Origin: Lactiplantibacillus pentosus
GTDB taxonomy: Bacteria; Bacillota; Bacilli; Lactobacillales; Lactobacillaceae
Direction of reading: 5' to 3'
Assembly: GCF_003641185.1 (NCBI RefSeq)
Contig: NZ_CP032757.1
Coordinates: 1,736,001 to 1,800,000 of the forward strand
DNA length: 64,000 bases
Shown here: one piece after another, positions 8,569 to 17,269 of the stretch
Numbering within the stretch: the first letter of the stretch is position 1
How the letters are laid out: each line of letters opens with the position of its first letter
Program-made: the position numbers and the translations under genes
The notes under the pieces: generated by a model
The model's input: only the letters and a program-made list of their open reading frames with translations
Told to the model about the DNA's origin: nothing
Databases searched by the model: none

Positions 8569-8931
8569 ATGCGTGTATTTACTTGGATTGTCCGATCGAT
8601 AGTTGGTGTGATGGTCTTAATTTGTCTCATCATGATTAGTTTAGCGCCCCAGCAAGTCGTGACCCATTTCAATGGGGCTGGTCTCGCAGATGCGTTTGGT
8701 CCGCGGTGGTGGTTGATCGTGCTGCCATTGCTAACGGTGATCTTAGCTGAGTTCTGCATTCGTAAGGCCCGGCAAAAACGACGCAAACAAGGTATGTTGC
8801 AAGTCCCAACGCTGACCGGATTTGAGGGCCAGTGTATCGCCGTGTTGGTTAGTTTTAATGTGATGCTCTGGGTGATGTTACAATCTGAGATTCAAAGTTT
8901 GCTCGTCGGTGGCATTGTGGGCCTGTTGTGA
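8569..8931 (+). CDS. DUF1648 domain membrane protein
   Basis: A 120-residue protein with four likely membrane segments. It carries the DUF1648 signature, in which a helix is followed by HFNGAGLADAFGPRWW (about residues 36-51). The family occurs in membrane proteins related to the SdpI immunity protein, but this one lacks the larger SdpI domain. The ATG at 8569 is chosen because ATGAGGTGG ends 5 bp before it. The upstream in-frame extension to 8443 (TTG) is rich in polar residues and has no binding site. It precedes the fab operon but is separated from it by a terminator, so it is not part of it. Confidence 0.75.
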   Translation: MRVFTWIVRSIVGVMVLICLIMISLAPQQVVTHFNGAGLADAFGPRWWLIVLPLLTVILAEFCIRKARQKRRKQGMLQVPTLTGFEGQCIAVLVSFNVMLWVMLQSEIQSLLVGGIVGLL

Positions 8932-9098
8932 ATGCGAACATTTAGATAATGTTGGTAGGTAAGCCGGGCGACTCTTAAGTCAATCTGAATTTAGTGTTTC
9001 GATGTTGCCAACTAATTATGATTGGATTTGAGGCCTTCTGGCGAGAATGTGGTTGTTATTCTTGTATGAAACGGATAACTTAATTTAAACGTATTAAC

Positions 9099-9141
9099 AG
9101 CATGCGAAAGAATTGCGATGAATTCTTCTGCATGCTTTTTT
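9099..9141 (+). terminator. Terminator upstream of the fab operon
   Basis: AGCATGC (9099-9105) pairs with GCATGCT (9130-9136), with inner GAATT/AATTC pairing, and TTTTTT follows. It isolates the fab promoter from upstream transcription. Confidence 0.85.
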
Positions 9142-9291
9142 GGCATCCAACCAAAAACGGCGCGTTCACGGTACTGTGAGGCTTGCTGACGTGTCAGTCT
9201 ATGGTCATTGGCTAAACGAACGCATCTTAAAGCTGGTAAATTATAAAGTTTATAGTCGCCTGATCATTTTTCTGGAAAATTCACGCAATTT

Positions 9292-9323
9292 TTAACTCGC
9301 AATTTTTGCTATTTCCGAGTTAA
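9292..9323. promoter_or_regulatory. Inverted repeat upstream of the fab operon (possible operator)
   Basis: TTAACTCG (9292-9299) and CGAGTTAA (9316-9323) form a perfect 8-bp inverted repeat with a 16-bp AT-rich spacer. It lies about 95 bp before the proposed fab promoter. It does not match the FabT-type palindrome I know (TTTGA..TCAAA), so the binding protein is unknown. Confidence 0.35.
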
Positions 9324-9417
9324 TTTCAAAAAAATTCGAAACGGTCAATCCGTTGATGCAGTGGGAATTCGTTTCTGTTCAAAAGCGTCATACTATGAAT
9401 TAAACTGCTGAAATCAA

Positions 9418-9446
9418 TTGACAATCATTTGGGGGACGATTAACTT
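9418..9446 (+). promoter_or_regulatory. Probable sigma-A promoter of the fab operon
   Basis: TTGACA (9418-9423), a 17-bp spacer and TAACTT (9441-9446) lie 38 bp before the fabZ start. The -35 is perfect and the -10 weak. Confidence 0.5.
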
Positions 9447-9484
9447 AATGCCATTCCCAAACGCCGTGAAAGGAGCGACTAGCA

Positions 9485-9928
9485 ATGAGTGTGTTAGAAG
9501 CAAGCGAAATTATGCAATTAATTCCTAACCGGTATCCGATTTTATTCATGGACCGGGTGGACGAACTAAATCCGGGTGAATCAATTGTGGTGACGAAGAA
9601 TGCCACCATCAACGAGTCCTTTTTTCAAGGGCACTTTCCTGGCAACCCGGTGATGCCGGGAGTGCTGATTATTGAAGCCCTGGCACAGGCAGCCTCGATT
9701 CTGATTTTGAAGTCTGAAAAATTTGCGGGCAAGACTGCCTATCTTGGCGCAATCAAAGACGCCAAGTTTCGTAAAATCGTACGGCCCGGCGATGTCTTGA
9801 AGTTGCACGTCCAGATGGTCAAGCAGCGTTCGAATATGGGCACCGTCAGCTGTCAGGCGATGGTCGGCGATAAAGCCGCCTGCACGACAGACTTAACGTT
9901 TATCGTTAGTCCCACTGATTCAAAATAG
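9485..9928 (+). CDS. fabZ: 3-hydroxyacyl-ACP dehydratase FabZ (first copy)
   Basis: A 147-residue hot-dog enzyme that dehydrates 3-hydroxyacyl-ACP in the elongation cycle. The active-site segment FFQGHFPGNPVMPGVLIIEALAQ (in two parts: FFQGHFPGNP, VMPGVLIIEALAQ) gives catalytic His50 and Glu64. The ATG has AAAGGAGCG at good spacing. It is the first gene of the fatty-acid operon. No fabA or fabM is visible here, so in related lactobacilli the isomerase step for unsaturated fatty acids has been attributed to a FabN-like FabZ. Whether this copy has that activity cannot be read from sequence alone. Confidence 0.96.
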   Translation: MSVLEASEIMQLIPNRYPILFMDRVDELNPGESIVVTKNATINESFFQGHFPGNPVMPGVLIIEALAQAASILILKSEKFAGKTAYLGAIKDAKFRKIVRPGDVLKLHVQMVKQRSNMGTVSCQAMVGDKAACTTDLTFIVSPTDSK

Positions 9929-9999
9929 AAAGGTGGTAACTGCAATTCGGCAAGCGCGTTTGGGAGATTTTGATCGATGCCGATTGTATCTAACTAACC

Positions 10000-10986
10000 A
10001 TGACAAACAATTTTTCAATTCAAGCAACCGCCAAAGCTGTACCGCATACTGAAATTTACAATCAGGACCTGACATCTCTGATGGCAACTTCGGATGAGTG
10101 GATTCAGCAACGGACCGGTATCAAGGCCCGCCATGTTGCAGCCACTGAAACGACGACCAGTTTAGCTGTAGATGTTGCCCAGCAGCTGTTGCAGCAAAGT
10201 CAGCTCGCGGCAACGAGCATCGATTTAATTATTGTGGCGACCATGTCTCCGGATTTTTTGACACCGGCGACGGCACCTCAAGTGCAAGCAGCGATTGGCG
10301 CGACCAATGCGATTGCCTTTGACATTAATGTGGCCTGTGCCGGTTTTGTCTACGGCATGCAGCTGGTTCATCAATATTTACAGCCCAGTCAGCATGCCTT
10401 GCTTATCGGTAGTGAGACATTGAGTCACTTGGTCGATTGGCACGACCGTCGTACCGCCGTTTTGTTCGGCGATGGTGCGGGTGGCATGCTGATTGCCGCG
10501 GATTCGGATGCCCCAACCGGTCATTGGCTGGGCAGTCACTACGCCACGTTTGGTGCGGATGGCCACTATTTAACTGCGGGACAACAGCCGCGATTGAATC
10601 CCTGGTCGACCGACACAGCCGCCAAGCCAACCAATCAGTGGGCGTTTCAAATGAACGGTCGCCGGGTGTATGACTTTGCGACTAAGCAAGTGCCGCGATC
10701 TATCGAACAAGCGTTGACAGTAGCCAAACTGCAGGCAAATGAGGTGCAATCATTTATCCTACATCAAGCCAATGCGCGCATCGTGGCCAGTGTTGGCAAG
10801 ACGTTACATCTAAATACCGAACAATTACCCGTTAACATTGCCCAGTATGGCAATACCGCAGCCGCCAGCGAACCGATTTTATTTGCTGAGTTGGTGGCAC
10901 AACACCAAATTCAACGGGGCGACAAACTAGTATTCACCGGCTTTGGCGGCGGCTTATCCGTCGGTAGTGCCGTGATTGAATATTAA
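10000..10986 (+). CDS. fabH: 3-oxoacyl-ACP synthase III (KAS III)
   Basis: A 328-residue thiolase-fold enzyme that condenses acetyl-CoA (or another acyl-CoA) with malonyl-ACP to start chains. The Cys-His-Asn triad is visible: Cys113 in NVACAG, His255 in LHQANAR and Asn285 in YGNTAAAS. The C-terminal GLSVGSAV replaces the more usual GLTWGA. The ATG at 10000 has only a poor upstream ribosome binding site. The 71-bp gap after fabZ, with an unused AAAGGTGG at its start, is longer than other gaps in this operon. An upstream ATG at 9976 is out of play because it meets a stop. Confidence 0.96.
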   Translation: MTNNFSIQATAKAVPHTEIYNQDLTSLMATSDEWIQQRTGIKARHVAATETTTSLAVDVAQQLLQQSQLAATSIDLIIVATMSPDFLTPATAPQVQAAIGATNAIAFDINVACAGFVYGMQLVHQYLQPSQHALLIGSETLSHLVDWHDRRTAVLFGDGAGGMLIAADSDAPTGHWLGSHYATFGADGHYLTAGQQPRLNPWSTDTAAKPTNQWAFQMNGRRVYDFATKQVPRSIEQALTVAKLQANEVQSFILHQANARIVASVGKTLHLNTEQLPVNIAQYGNTAAASEPILFAELVAQHQIQRGDKLVFTGFGGGLSVGSAVIEY

Positions 10987-11034
10987 CTGAAGACAACACG
11001 AATATTATTCTAAAAACTCTGGAGGAACAGACTA

Positions 11035-11283
11035 ATGACTAAAACTGAAATTTTTGACCAAATTAAAAAGATGATTGTTGAACAACTGGACGTGGATGCT
11101 GACAAGATTACGATGACGACCAACTTCACGGAAGATTTGGCGCTCGATAGTCTGGATGTCTTTGAAGTGATCGACAAGATCGAAGACGAATATGATATCG
11201 AAATTGAAACGGATTATGCCTTAGCGACCGTTGGTGATTTGGTTGATTACGTCGCTAGCCACCAGGAAGCAAGCGAGGATTAA
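11035..11283 (+). CDS. acpP: Acyl carrier protein
   Basis: An acidic 82-residue four-helix protein that carries growing acyl chains on 4'-phosphopantetheine. The attachment serine is Ser39 in LALDSLDVFEVIDKIEDEY, the conserved DSL motif at the start of helix II. It has a strong GGAGGAACAGACTA binding site. It sits between fabH and fabD, and the PPTase at the operon end could convert it to the holo form. Confidence 0.97.
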   Translation: MTKTEIFDQIKKMIVEQLDVDADKITMTTNFTEDLALDSLDVFEVIDKIEDEYDIEIETDYALATVGDLVDYVASHQEASED

Positions 11284-11286
11284 ATC

Positions 11287-12216
11287 ATGAAGCTGGCAAT
11301 CTTATTCAGTGGGCAGGGGCAACAGTTCGCTGATATGGGACAAGACCTTTATCAAGCGCTGCCAGCCTATCAAAAGACGATTGATGCGGCCAATCAGGAA
11401 CTGGACTGGGATTTACGGATCACCGATGATTGGTTAGACGATAACCAGCGTGGCCCGGTTGCCATTACGGCGATGAATATGGCCCTTTATCAAGCCTTAA
11501 CACCCCTAGTTGGTTGCCCGACCGCGCTAGTTGGCTTAAGCTTGGGCGAATATGCTGCACTAATGGCAGCGGGGACGTTATCGTTTACAGATGGCCTCAA
11601 ACTGGTGGCTGACCGTGCGCGTTACATGCAACGGGCCGGATTACAACAGCCGGGTGCAATGGTGGCGGCGTTAAAAGTCACACCTGCACTGGTAGCGGCT
11701 GCTTGTCAGCGTGCTAGCACGGTCGGAGCGGCCTACCCAGCCAATTATAATTTAGCTGATCAGATCGTGATTGGAGGTGACGCGGCGGGAATCAAGGCGG
11801 TCACCGCTGATCTGCACGACCACGGGATCAAACGGGTCGTGCCGTTAGACGTCGCGGTTGCGTCTCATACGCCATTAATGGCTAGTGCCAGTGAAGCGTT
11901 GGCGTACCGGTTACGCTATACGACCGTGGCAGCACCACAGATTCCAGTCATCAGTAACACCACCGTGGCACCGTTTAGTCAGGCGACGGTCAAGGAAACC
12001 TTAGTCAAACAGCTCATCACGCCAACGCATTTTGCAGCCTGTTTGGAACGGCTGACGGCCTATGACATTGATGGCGTGGTTCAAGTCGGGCCGGGACACA
12101 ATCTGGCCAAATTCGCCAAGCAAACGCTACCGAACGTCCGGGTATGGTCCATTGAAGATGTTGATGATTGGCAGACGTTTAAGCAAGATATCGAGGAGGT
12201 AAGTGAACGTGGATGA
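11287..12216 (+). CDS. fabD: Malonyl-CoA:ACP transacylase
   Basis: A 309-residue alpha/beta hydrolase-like transferase that moves malonyl from CoA to ACP. The N-terminal GQGQQ (oxyanion loop), catalytic Ser85 in GLSLGEYAA, a conserved Arg near residue 112 and His194 in VASHTPLM are all present. The start codon is 3 bp after the acpP stop. The end overlaps fabG, as in other fab operons. Confidence 0.96.
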   Translation: MKLAILFSGQGQQFADMGQDLYQALPAYQKTIDAANQELDWDLRITDDWLDDNQRGPVAITAMNMALYQALTPLVGCPTALVGLSLGEYAALMAAGTLSFTDGLKLVADRARYMQRAGLQQPGAMVAALKVTPALVAAACQRASTVGAAYPANYNLADQIVIGGDAAGIKAVTADLHDHGIKRVVPLDVAVASHTPLMASASEALAYRLRYTTVAAPQIPVISNTTVAPFSQATVKETLVKQLITPTHFAACLERLTAYDIDGVVQVGPGHNLAKFAKQTLPNVRVWSIEDVDDWQTFKQDIEEVSERG

Positions 12217-12931
12217 AGTGATTATCGTGACGGGCGCGGCAAAGGGCATCGGCCTGGCGACGGTCAAACGATTAGCCGCGCAAGGCGCTCGTGTCGTGCT
12301 GAATGTCCATCATGAAATTGACGCGGAAGCTTGGCAAGCCTTGACGGCGACCTATCCGCAACTGGTTCAATTAGTGGGAGATGTCAGTGATGAATCCTCC
12401 GCGGCCGAGTTAGTTGAAACGGTCATGACAAATTTTGGCCGTATCGATGGGTTAGTCAATAACGCTGGCATTACTCATGACCAATTATTGACCCGGATGC
12501 ACGTTGAAGATTTTAAACAGGTGTTGGAGACAAATCTGATTGGGACGTTTAACATGACGAAACATGTGCTCAAAGTGATGCAACGCCAACGGCAAGGAGC
12601 CATCGTCAATGTTGCCAGCGTTGTCGGCTTACACGGTAACATTGGACAAGCCAATTACGCAGCTAGCAAGGCCGGCATTATCGGTTTAACCAAGACGACC
12701 GCCAAGGAAGCCGCTCGCCGCCAAGTGCGCTGTAATGCGGTGGCGCCGGGCATGATTGAAACGGCGATGACCGCACAACTGAACGAGCGTGTCAGGACGG
12801 CAGCTTTAAGCGGTATTCCACTGCAGCGCTTTGGCACTCCTGATGAGATTGCTCAAGCGATTGACTTTTTATTACACCAACCGTATTTGACCGGACAAGT
12901 TTTGACGGTCGATGGCGGAATGACGATATAG
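12209..12931 (+). CDS. fabG: 3-oxoacyl-ACP reductase
   Basis: A 240-residue short-chain dehydrogenase that reduces 3-oxoacyl-ACP with NADPH. The cofactor motif TGAAKGIG is at residues 8-15, NNAG near 84-87, and the catalytic Ser137, Tyr150 and Lys154 lie in NVASVVGLHGNIGQA and NYAASK. Two GTG starts are possible, 12203 and 12209. The second is preferred because GAGGAGGT (12193-12200) is 8 bp upstream of it but only 2 bp from the first. It overlaps the end of fabD. Confidence 0.95.
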   Translation: MDEVIIVTGAAKGIGLATVKRLAAQGARVVLNVHHEIDAEAWQALTATYPQLVQLVGDVSDESSAAELVETVMTNFGRIDGLVNNAGITHDQLLTRMHVEDFKQVLETNLIGTFNMTKHVLKVMQRQRQGAIVNVASVVGLHGNIGQANYAASKAGIIGLTKTTAKEAARRQVRCNAVAPGMIETAMTAQLNERVRTAALSGIPLQRFGTPDEIAQAIDFLLHQPYLTGQVLTVDGGMTI

Positions 12932-12948
12932 ACATGGGAGGGTAACCA

Positions 12949-14181
12949 ATGACAGAACGAGTAGTGGTGACTGGGATGGGTGCGGTGACGCCCCTCGGTA
13001 ACGATGTTGACACTTTTTTGGCGAATTTATTTGCGGGAAGACTTGGCATTGGACCGATTACCAAGTTCGATGCGACGGCAACAGGAATCAGTGTTGCCGG
13101 TGAAGTAGATGATTTTCAGCCAGAAAAACGGATCGAAAAGAAATTGGCAAAACGCCTAGATTTATTCTCAATTTATGGCTTATACAGTGCCAGTGAAGCA
13201 ATGGCTCAAGCGGGTCTGGATGAAACGACGATTGACCCCGAACGGTTAGGTGTGATTTATGGTTCCGGTATTGGTGGTTTGACGACGATTGAAGCGCAAG
13301 TGATCAAGATGCACGACAAGAGCCCCAAACGGGTTTCACCGTTATTTGTGCCGAATTCGATCATTAATATGGTTGTCGGTAACATCGCCATGCAGTTCAA
13401 TGCGCAGAACACCAGTCAGGCGATCGTCACGGCCTGTGCTTCGGCCACCAACGCGATTGGTGATGCGTTTGAATATTTACGCCAAGGAAAAGCTGACGTG
13501 ATGATTACCGGTGGTGCAGAAGCGTCAGTCAACGAAATCGGTATTGCGGGCTTTGCCGCGTTGACCGCGTTATCCAAAGCCACTGATCCGACGAAAGCGT
13601 CGTTGCCATTTGACACAGACCGCAATGGCTTTGTGATGGGTGAAGGTGCCGCCAGCTTAGTCTTAGAAACGCTGACGCATGCTCAAGCGCGTGGTGCCAA
13701 AATTCTCGGTGAAGTTGTCGGTTATGGGACGACCAGTGATGCTTACCATATGACTGCACCACGGCCAGATGGTGCGGGTGCCAAACGTGCTATGCAGCAA
13801 GCCATTCAAGAAGCGGGCATTCAACCTGAAGATGTCGGCTACATCAACGCACATGGCACCGCGACCCACGCCAATGATAGTGCTGAAGCCCAAGCAATTG
13901 CCGAACTATTTGGTGAAGAAACCCCTGTCAGCAGTACCAAAGGGATGACCGGACACTTGTTAGGCGCTGCCGGTGCGATCGAAGCGGTCGCGACGATTGG
14001 TGCCTTACAAGCGGGACAGTTACCGCCCAATGTCGGGTGTACGACGCCAGATCCTGACTGTCCAGTAAACTTGGTCTCGCCCGCGACCCAGCAACAGGCT
14101 GCCACCTATGCATTGAGTAATTCATTTGGCTTTGGCGGTCACAATGCCGTCGTTGCCTTTAAAAAGTGGGTGAGCGCATGA
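12949..14181 (+). CDS. fabF: 3-oxoacyl-ACP synthase II (KAS II)
   Basis: A 410-residue condensing enzyme for chain elongation. The Cys-His-His triad is Cys163 (TACASATNAIGDA), His302 (AHGTATHANDSAEAQ) and His336 (TGHLLGAAGAIE), with the conserved Lys331. The C-terminal NSFGFGGHNA loop is intact. The binding site GGGAGGGTAACCA is strong. The stop TGA overlaps the ATG of accB, which implies translational coupling to the carboxylase genes. Confidence 0.97.
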   Translation: MTERVVVTGMGAVTPLGNDVDTFLANLFAGRLGIGPITKFDATATGISVAGEVDDFQPEKRIEKKLAKRLDLFSIYGLYSASEAMAQAGLDETTIDPERLGVIYGSGIGGLTTIEAQVIKMHDKSPKRVSPLFVPNSIINMVVGNIAMQFNAQNTSQAIVTACASATNAIGDAFEYLRQGKADVMITGGAEASVNEIGIAGFAALTALSKATDPTKASLPFDTDRNGFVMGEGAASLVLETLTHAQARGAKILGEVVGYGTTSDAYHMTAPRPDGAGAKRAMQQAIQEAGIQPEDVGYINAHGTATHANDSAEAQAIAELFGEETPVSSTKGMTGHLLGAAGAIEAVATIGALQAGQLPPNVGCTTPDPDCPVNLVSPATQQQAATYALSNSFGFGGHNAVVAFKKWVSA

Positions 14182-14642
14182 GTATGACGGATACGGAAGC
14201 CATGACCGCACTGATCGACCAGTTCAACCAGTCTAGTGCGCAAGTCATGGATGTCAAGACGAGCGGGTTTGAATTACATCTGAACAAACAAGCGGTCCTT
14301 ACCCAGCCGATATCAGCGAGTGACCAGCCTCAAGCGACTAATGCGGCTGAACCAGCACCAGGATCCCCATCGACACCTGCGGCCACTCGTTCATCAGCGA
14401 CCATGGTAACGGCGCCGCTAGTCGGAGTGGCGTATTTAGCCGCGGAACCTAAGGCGGAACCATTCGTTCAGGTCGGCACGCACGTCAAGGCTGGCGAAAC
14501 GCTGTGTGTCATTGAAGCGATGAAGATGATCAATGAAGTGCCGAGCCCAGTTAGTGGGACGGTCAAGGAAGTTCTGGTCAAGAACGCGGCGATGGTCGAG
14601 TTTGATGAGCCACTATTTGCGATTGAGGAGACGAAAGCCTAA
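14178..14642 (+). CDS. accB: Biotin carboxyl carrier protein of acetyl-CoA carboxylase
   Basis: A 154-residue carrier that shuttles carboxybiotin between AccC and AccD/AccA. The C-terminal biotinyl domain has the EAMKM motif, with the biotinylated lysine at Lys116. An Ala/Pro/Ser-rich flexible linker (residues about 45-75) separates it from the N-terminal part. Start ATG 14178 overlaps the fabF stop as ATGA. An upstream in-frame GTG (14166) lies inside fabF and is less likely. Confidence 0.95.
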   Translation: MSMTDTEAMTALIDQFNQSSAQVMDVKTSGFELHLNKQAVLTQPISASDQPQATNAAEPAPGSPSTPAATRSSATMVTAPLVGVAYLAAEPKAEPFVQVGTHVKAGETLCVIEAMKMINEVPSPVSGTVKEVLVKNAAMVEFDEPLFAIEETKA

Positions 14643-15055
14643 TGGAAGTGACTAGTTTAATTCCGCAACGGTATCCGGTGCAACTCTTGGATCGTATCGT
14701 TAGCGTCGAGCCAGGGGTCGGTGCAACCGCCGAGAAATTAGTGACCATTAATGAATGGTTTTTCCAAAGTCCAACGCTGACAGGGCGGACGATGATGCGG
14801 CCACTGTTGCTAGAGATTTTAGCGCAAACGGGGGTCGTCGCCTTGCTATCGATTCCTGAGCATCACCGACAAAACGTCTTCTTCGGTGGGATTCGACAGG
14901 CTGATTTTAAGGCGGATGTTCACCCTGGGGACCGCTTAGAATCAACCGTCACCCTGACGAAGTTTCGGCGTCAAATTGGCACTGGCCATGGGATGATCAC
15001 TTGCGCGGGTCATGAAGTCGTCAGTGCGGATTTGACCTTTGTGATTCAGACTTAA
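14642..15055 (+). CDS. FabZ-like dehydratase homologue lacking the catalytic histidine
   Basis: A 137-residue hot-dog protein clearly related to FabZ: SLIPQRYPVQLLDR at the start, GGIRQADFKADVHPGDRL in the middle, and ADLTFVIQT at the end. The active-site block is changed. Where FabZ has FFQGHFPGNPVMPGVLIIE, this has FFQSPTLTGRTMMRPLLLE at the same length, so the catalytic His is replaced by Pro44 while Glu58 stays. It may be a non-catalytic partner, bind acyl-ACP, or catalyse another step. The start overlaps the accB stop (TAATG). This position between accB and accC is where active fabZ sits in streptococci, so it is probably the ancestral fabZ after loss of activity, or a specialised form. 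Confidence 0.9.
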   Translation: MEVTSLIPQRYPVQLLDRIVSVEPGVGATAEKLVTINEWFFQSPTLTGRTMMRPLLLEILAQTGVVALLSIPEHHRQNVFFGGIRQADFKADVHPGDRLESTVTLTKFRRQIGTGHGMITCAGHEVVSADLTFVIQT

Positions 15056-15069
15056 GGGAGGTCAGAGGA

Positions 15070-16458
15070 TTGTTTGAAAAAGTATTAGTAGCCAATCGGG
15101 GCGAAATTGCGGTGCAGATTATTCGTGCGTTGCATGAAGTCGGCAGTCAAGCCGTCGCCGTCTATTCGGTGGCCGACCAAGAGAGTCTATTTGTTCGACT
15201 CGCCGACGAAGCCGTTTGTATCGGTGATGGCCCGGTCAATCAGTCTTATTTGAACATGCAGGCCGTAATCAGTGCTGCCAATCTGACAGGCTGTCAAGCC
15301 GTTCATCCGGGCTACGGTTTCTTGTCTGAGAACGCCGCGTTCGCCCAACTATGTGCGGATTGCCAGTTAACCTTTATCGGACCTAGTCCAGCAGTAATCG
15401 ACCAAATGGGTGACAAGGAAAATGCCCGCCAGACAATGCAACGATTGGGTGTGCCAGTCATTCCAGGCAGTCAAGCGGTACTGGAAAATGTCGACGCTGC
15501 CTTAAAATCGGCGCATGAGTTGGGCTATCCGGTCATGATTAAGGCTGCCGCGGGTGGTGGCGGTAAGGGCATTCGAGCCGTCAACGATGATCAGGCGCTA
15601 GCACGTGCATTTCAGACCGCTCAACAGGAAGCACAGGCGTCATACGATGATCAACGGCTGTACCTCGAAAAGATTATTGTCCCTGCCAAACATATTGAAG
15701 TGCAAGTCTTGGCAGACCAACAGGGGCACGTCGTTTATTTACCCGAGCGAGATTGTTCGCTACAACGTAATCATCAAAAAGTCATGGAAGAAACGCCATG
15801 TCAGGTGATGACCAGTGCCGAACGATTGGAACTAGGCCAGTTAGTGGCGGATGCAACCAAAAAGTTGGGTTATACAAATACGGGGACTTATGAGTTTTTG
15901 ATGGATCAGCAGCACCACTTTTATTTTTTGGAAATGAACACGCGATTGCAAGTTGAACATACGGTCACTGAAATGGTGACGGGGATTGAGCTAATTAAGG
16001 CCCAGCTTACGATTGCGGCGGGAGAACCATTGCCATTTGCGCAAGCCGATATACACGTTCAGGGTACCGCGCTTGAATGCCGTCTGAACGCGGAAGATCC
16101 ACAGCACGACTTCCGGCCACAACCAGGTCGAATTGAACAACTGATTTATCCGATAGGCACGTTGGGGGTGCGCATTGATGCCGGTGTGGTTGCGGGGAGC
16201 TTGATTGCACCGTTTTATGATTCGATGATCGCTAAAGTAATTGTCCATAGCAATCAGCGCCAGACGACGCTTAACAAGATGCGGCGGTGCCTGGATGAAT
16301 TGATGCTGACTGGCGTTCAAACCAATCAGGACTTTTTAGCCGCATTGCTAAATACAAAAGCGGTGGCAGACGGTACTTATACGACAACGTACATTGAACA
16401 AGATTTTTTGAAGGGGTGGTTAAACGATGCCCAAGCGCAAGTTTCAAGCGCCAACTGA
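15070..16458 (+). CDS. accC: Biotin carboxylase subunit of acetyl-CoA carboxylase
   Basis: A 462-residue ATP-grasp enzyme that carboxylates biotin on AccB. It begins with the typical VLVANRGEIAVQIIRA, has the glycine-rich ATP loop AAAGGGGKGIR near residues 160-170, the biotin-carboxylase motif FLEMNTRLQVEHTVTE near 288-303, and the C-terminal RLNAEDP. The start is TTG (15070), supported by GGGAGGTCAGAGGA and by alignment of MFEKVLVANRGEIA with the family N-terminus. It overlaps accD by 32 bp. Confidence 0.96.
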   Translation: MFEKVLVANRGEIAVQIIRALHEVGSQAVAVYSVADQESLFVRLADEAVCIGDGPVNQSYLNMQAVISAANLTGCQAVHPGYGFLSENAAFAQLCADCQLTFIGPSPAVIDQMGDKENARQTMQRLGVPVIPGSQAVLENVDAALKSAHELGYPVMIKAAAGGGGKGIRAVNDDQALARAFQTAQQEAQASYDDQRLYLEKIIVPAKHIEVQVLADQQGHVVYLPERDCSLQRNHQKVMEETPCQVMTSAERLELGQLVADATKKLGYTNTGTYEFLMDQQHHFYFLEMNTRLQVEHTVTEMVTGIELIKAQLTIAAGEPLPFAQADIHVQGTALECRLNAEDPQHDFRPQPGRIEQLIYPIGTLGVRIDAGVVAGSLIAPFYDSMIAKVIVHSNQRQTTLNKMRRCLDELMLTGVQTNQDFLAALLNTKAVADGTYTTTYIEQDFLKGWLNDAQAQVSSAN

Positions 16459-17269
16459 GCAACAACTCGCGGTTCGACGGGATTACATTCCGGATGCGCT
16501 ATTAACTCGTTGTCCAGTTTGTCATCAAGATTGCTATACACAAGATTTAGGCGAGTTCAAGGCTTGCCCACATTGTGACTACGGATTCCGACTCCCAGCA
16601 TGGGAACGGGTGGCGCAGTTGACGGATGCTTTTGACGAGCACGATGCGGACTTGCGTGCACCAGCTGATTTTACGGACGCAGCTTATCAGGACAAATTAA
16701 GACGGGCAGCCGCTCAGTCGCAGATGAATGAAAGCGTCTTGACTGGGATTGCGGCCACTGACGGCATGCAATTTGGATTAGGGGTCATGGATACCAATTT
16801 TATGATGGGCAGTTTAGGGTCCGCCACTGGGGAGAAAATCACCCGTTTGTTCGATACTTGTACGATACAAAAGCTTCCGGTCGTGATGGTGACGGCCTCT
16901 GGTGGGGCACGGATGCAAGAAGGCACCCGGGCACTGATGCAGATGGCAAAAATATCTGCGGCAGTGGCTAAACACCGTGAAACCGGGTTATTGTATATCA
17001 CAATCTTAACTGATCCAACCACAGGTGGTGTGACCGCAAGTTTTGCGATGCAAGGTGATATTATGCTGAGCGAGCCACGGGCCTTGATTGGATTTGCCGG
17101 GCGTCGCGTCATCGAACAAACCATTCAACAGACGCCACCCGCAGATTTTCAACGGGCAGAAACGTTGTTTGCGAATGGTTGGTTGGACCAAATTGTGCCG
17201 CGACCGGCCTTGAAACAAACGTTACAACGATTATTGCGGCTCACACAAGGAGGTCGTCAAAATGGCTGA
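16427..17269 (+). CDS. accD: Acetyl-CoA carboxylase carboxyltransferase beta subunit
   Basis: A 280-residue subunit that, with AccA, transfers CO2 from carboxybiotin to acetyl-CoA. The N-terminal zinc ribbon is Cys29-X2-Cys32-X14-Cys47-X2-Cys50. The crotonase-like core has ASGGARMQEGT and TDPTTGGVTASFAMQGD. The ATG is preceded by AAGGGGTGG and lies inside accC. The gene ends 8 bp inside accA. Confidence 0.96.
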   Translation: MPKRKFQAPTEQQLAVRRDYIPDALLTRCPVCHQDCYTQDLGEFKACPHCDYGFRLPAWERVAQLTDAFDEHDADLRAPADFTDAAYQDKLRRAAAQSQMNESVLTGIAATDGMQFGLGVMDTNFMMGSLGSATGEKITRLFDTCTIQKLPVVMVTASGGARMQEGTRALMQMAKISAAVAKHRETGLLYITILTDPTTGGVTASFAMQGDIMLSEPRALIGFAGRRVIEQTIQQTPPADFQRAETLFANGWLDQIVPRPALKQTLQRLLRLTQGGRQNG

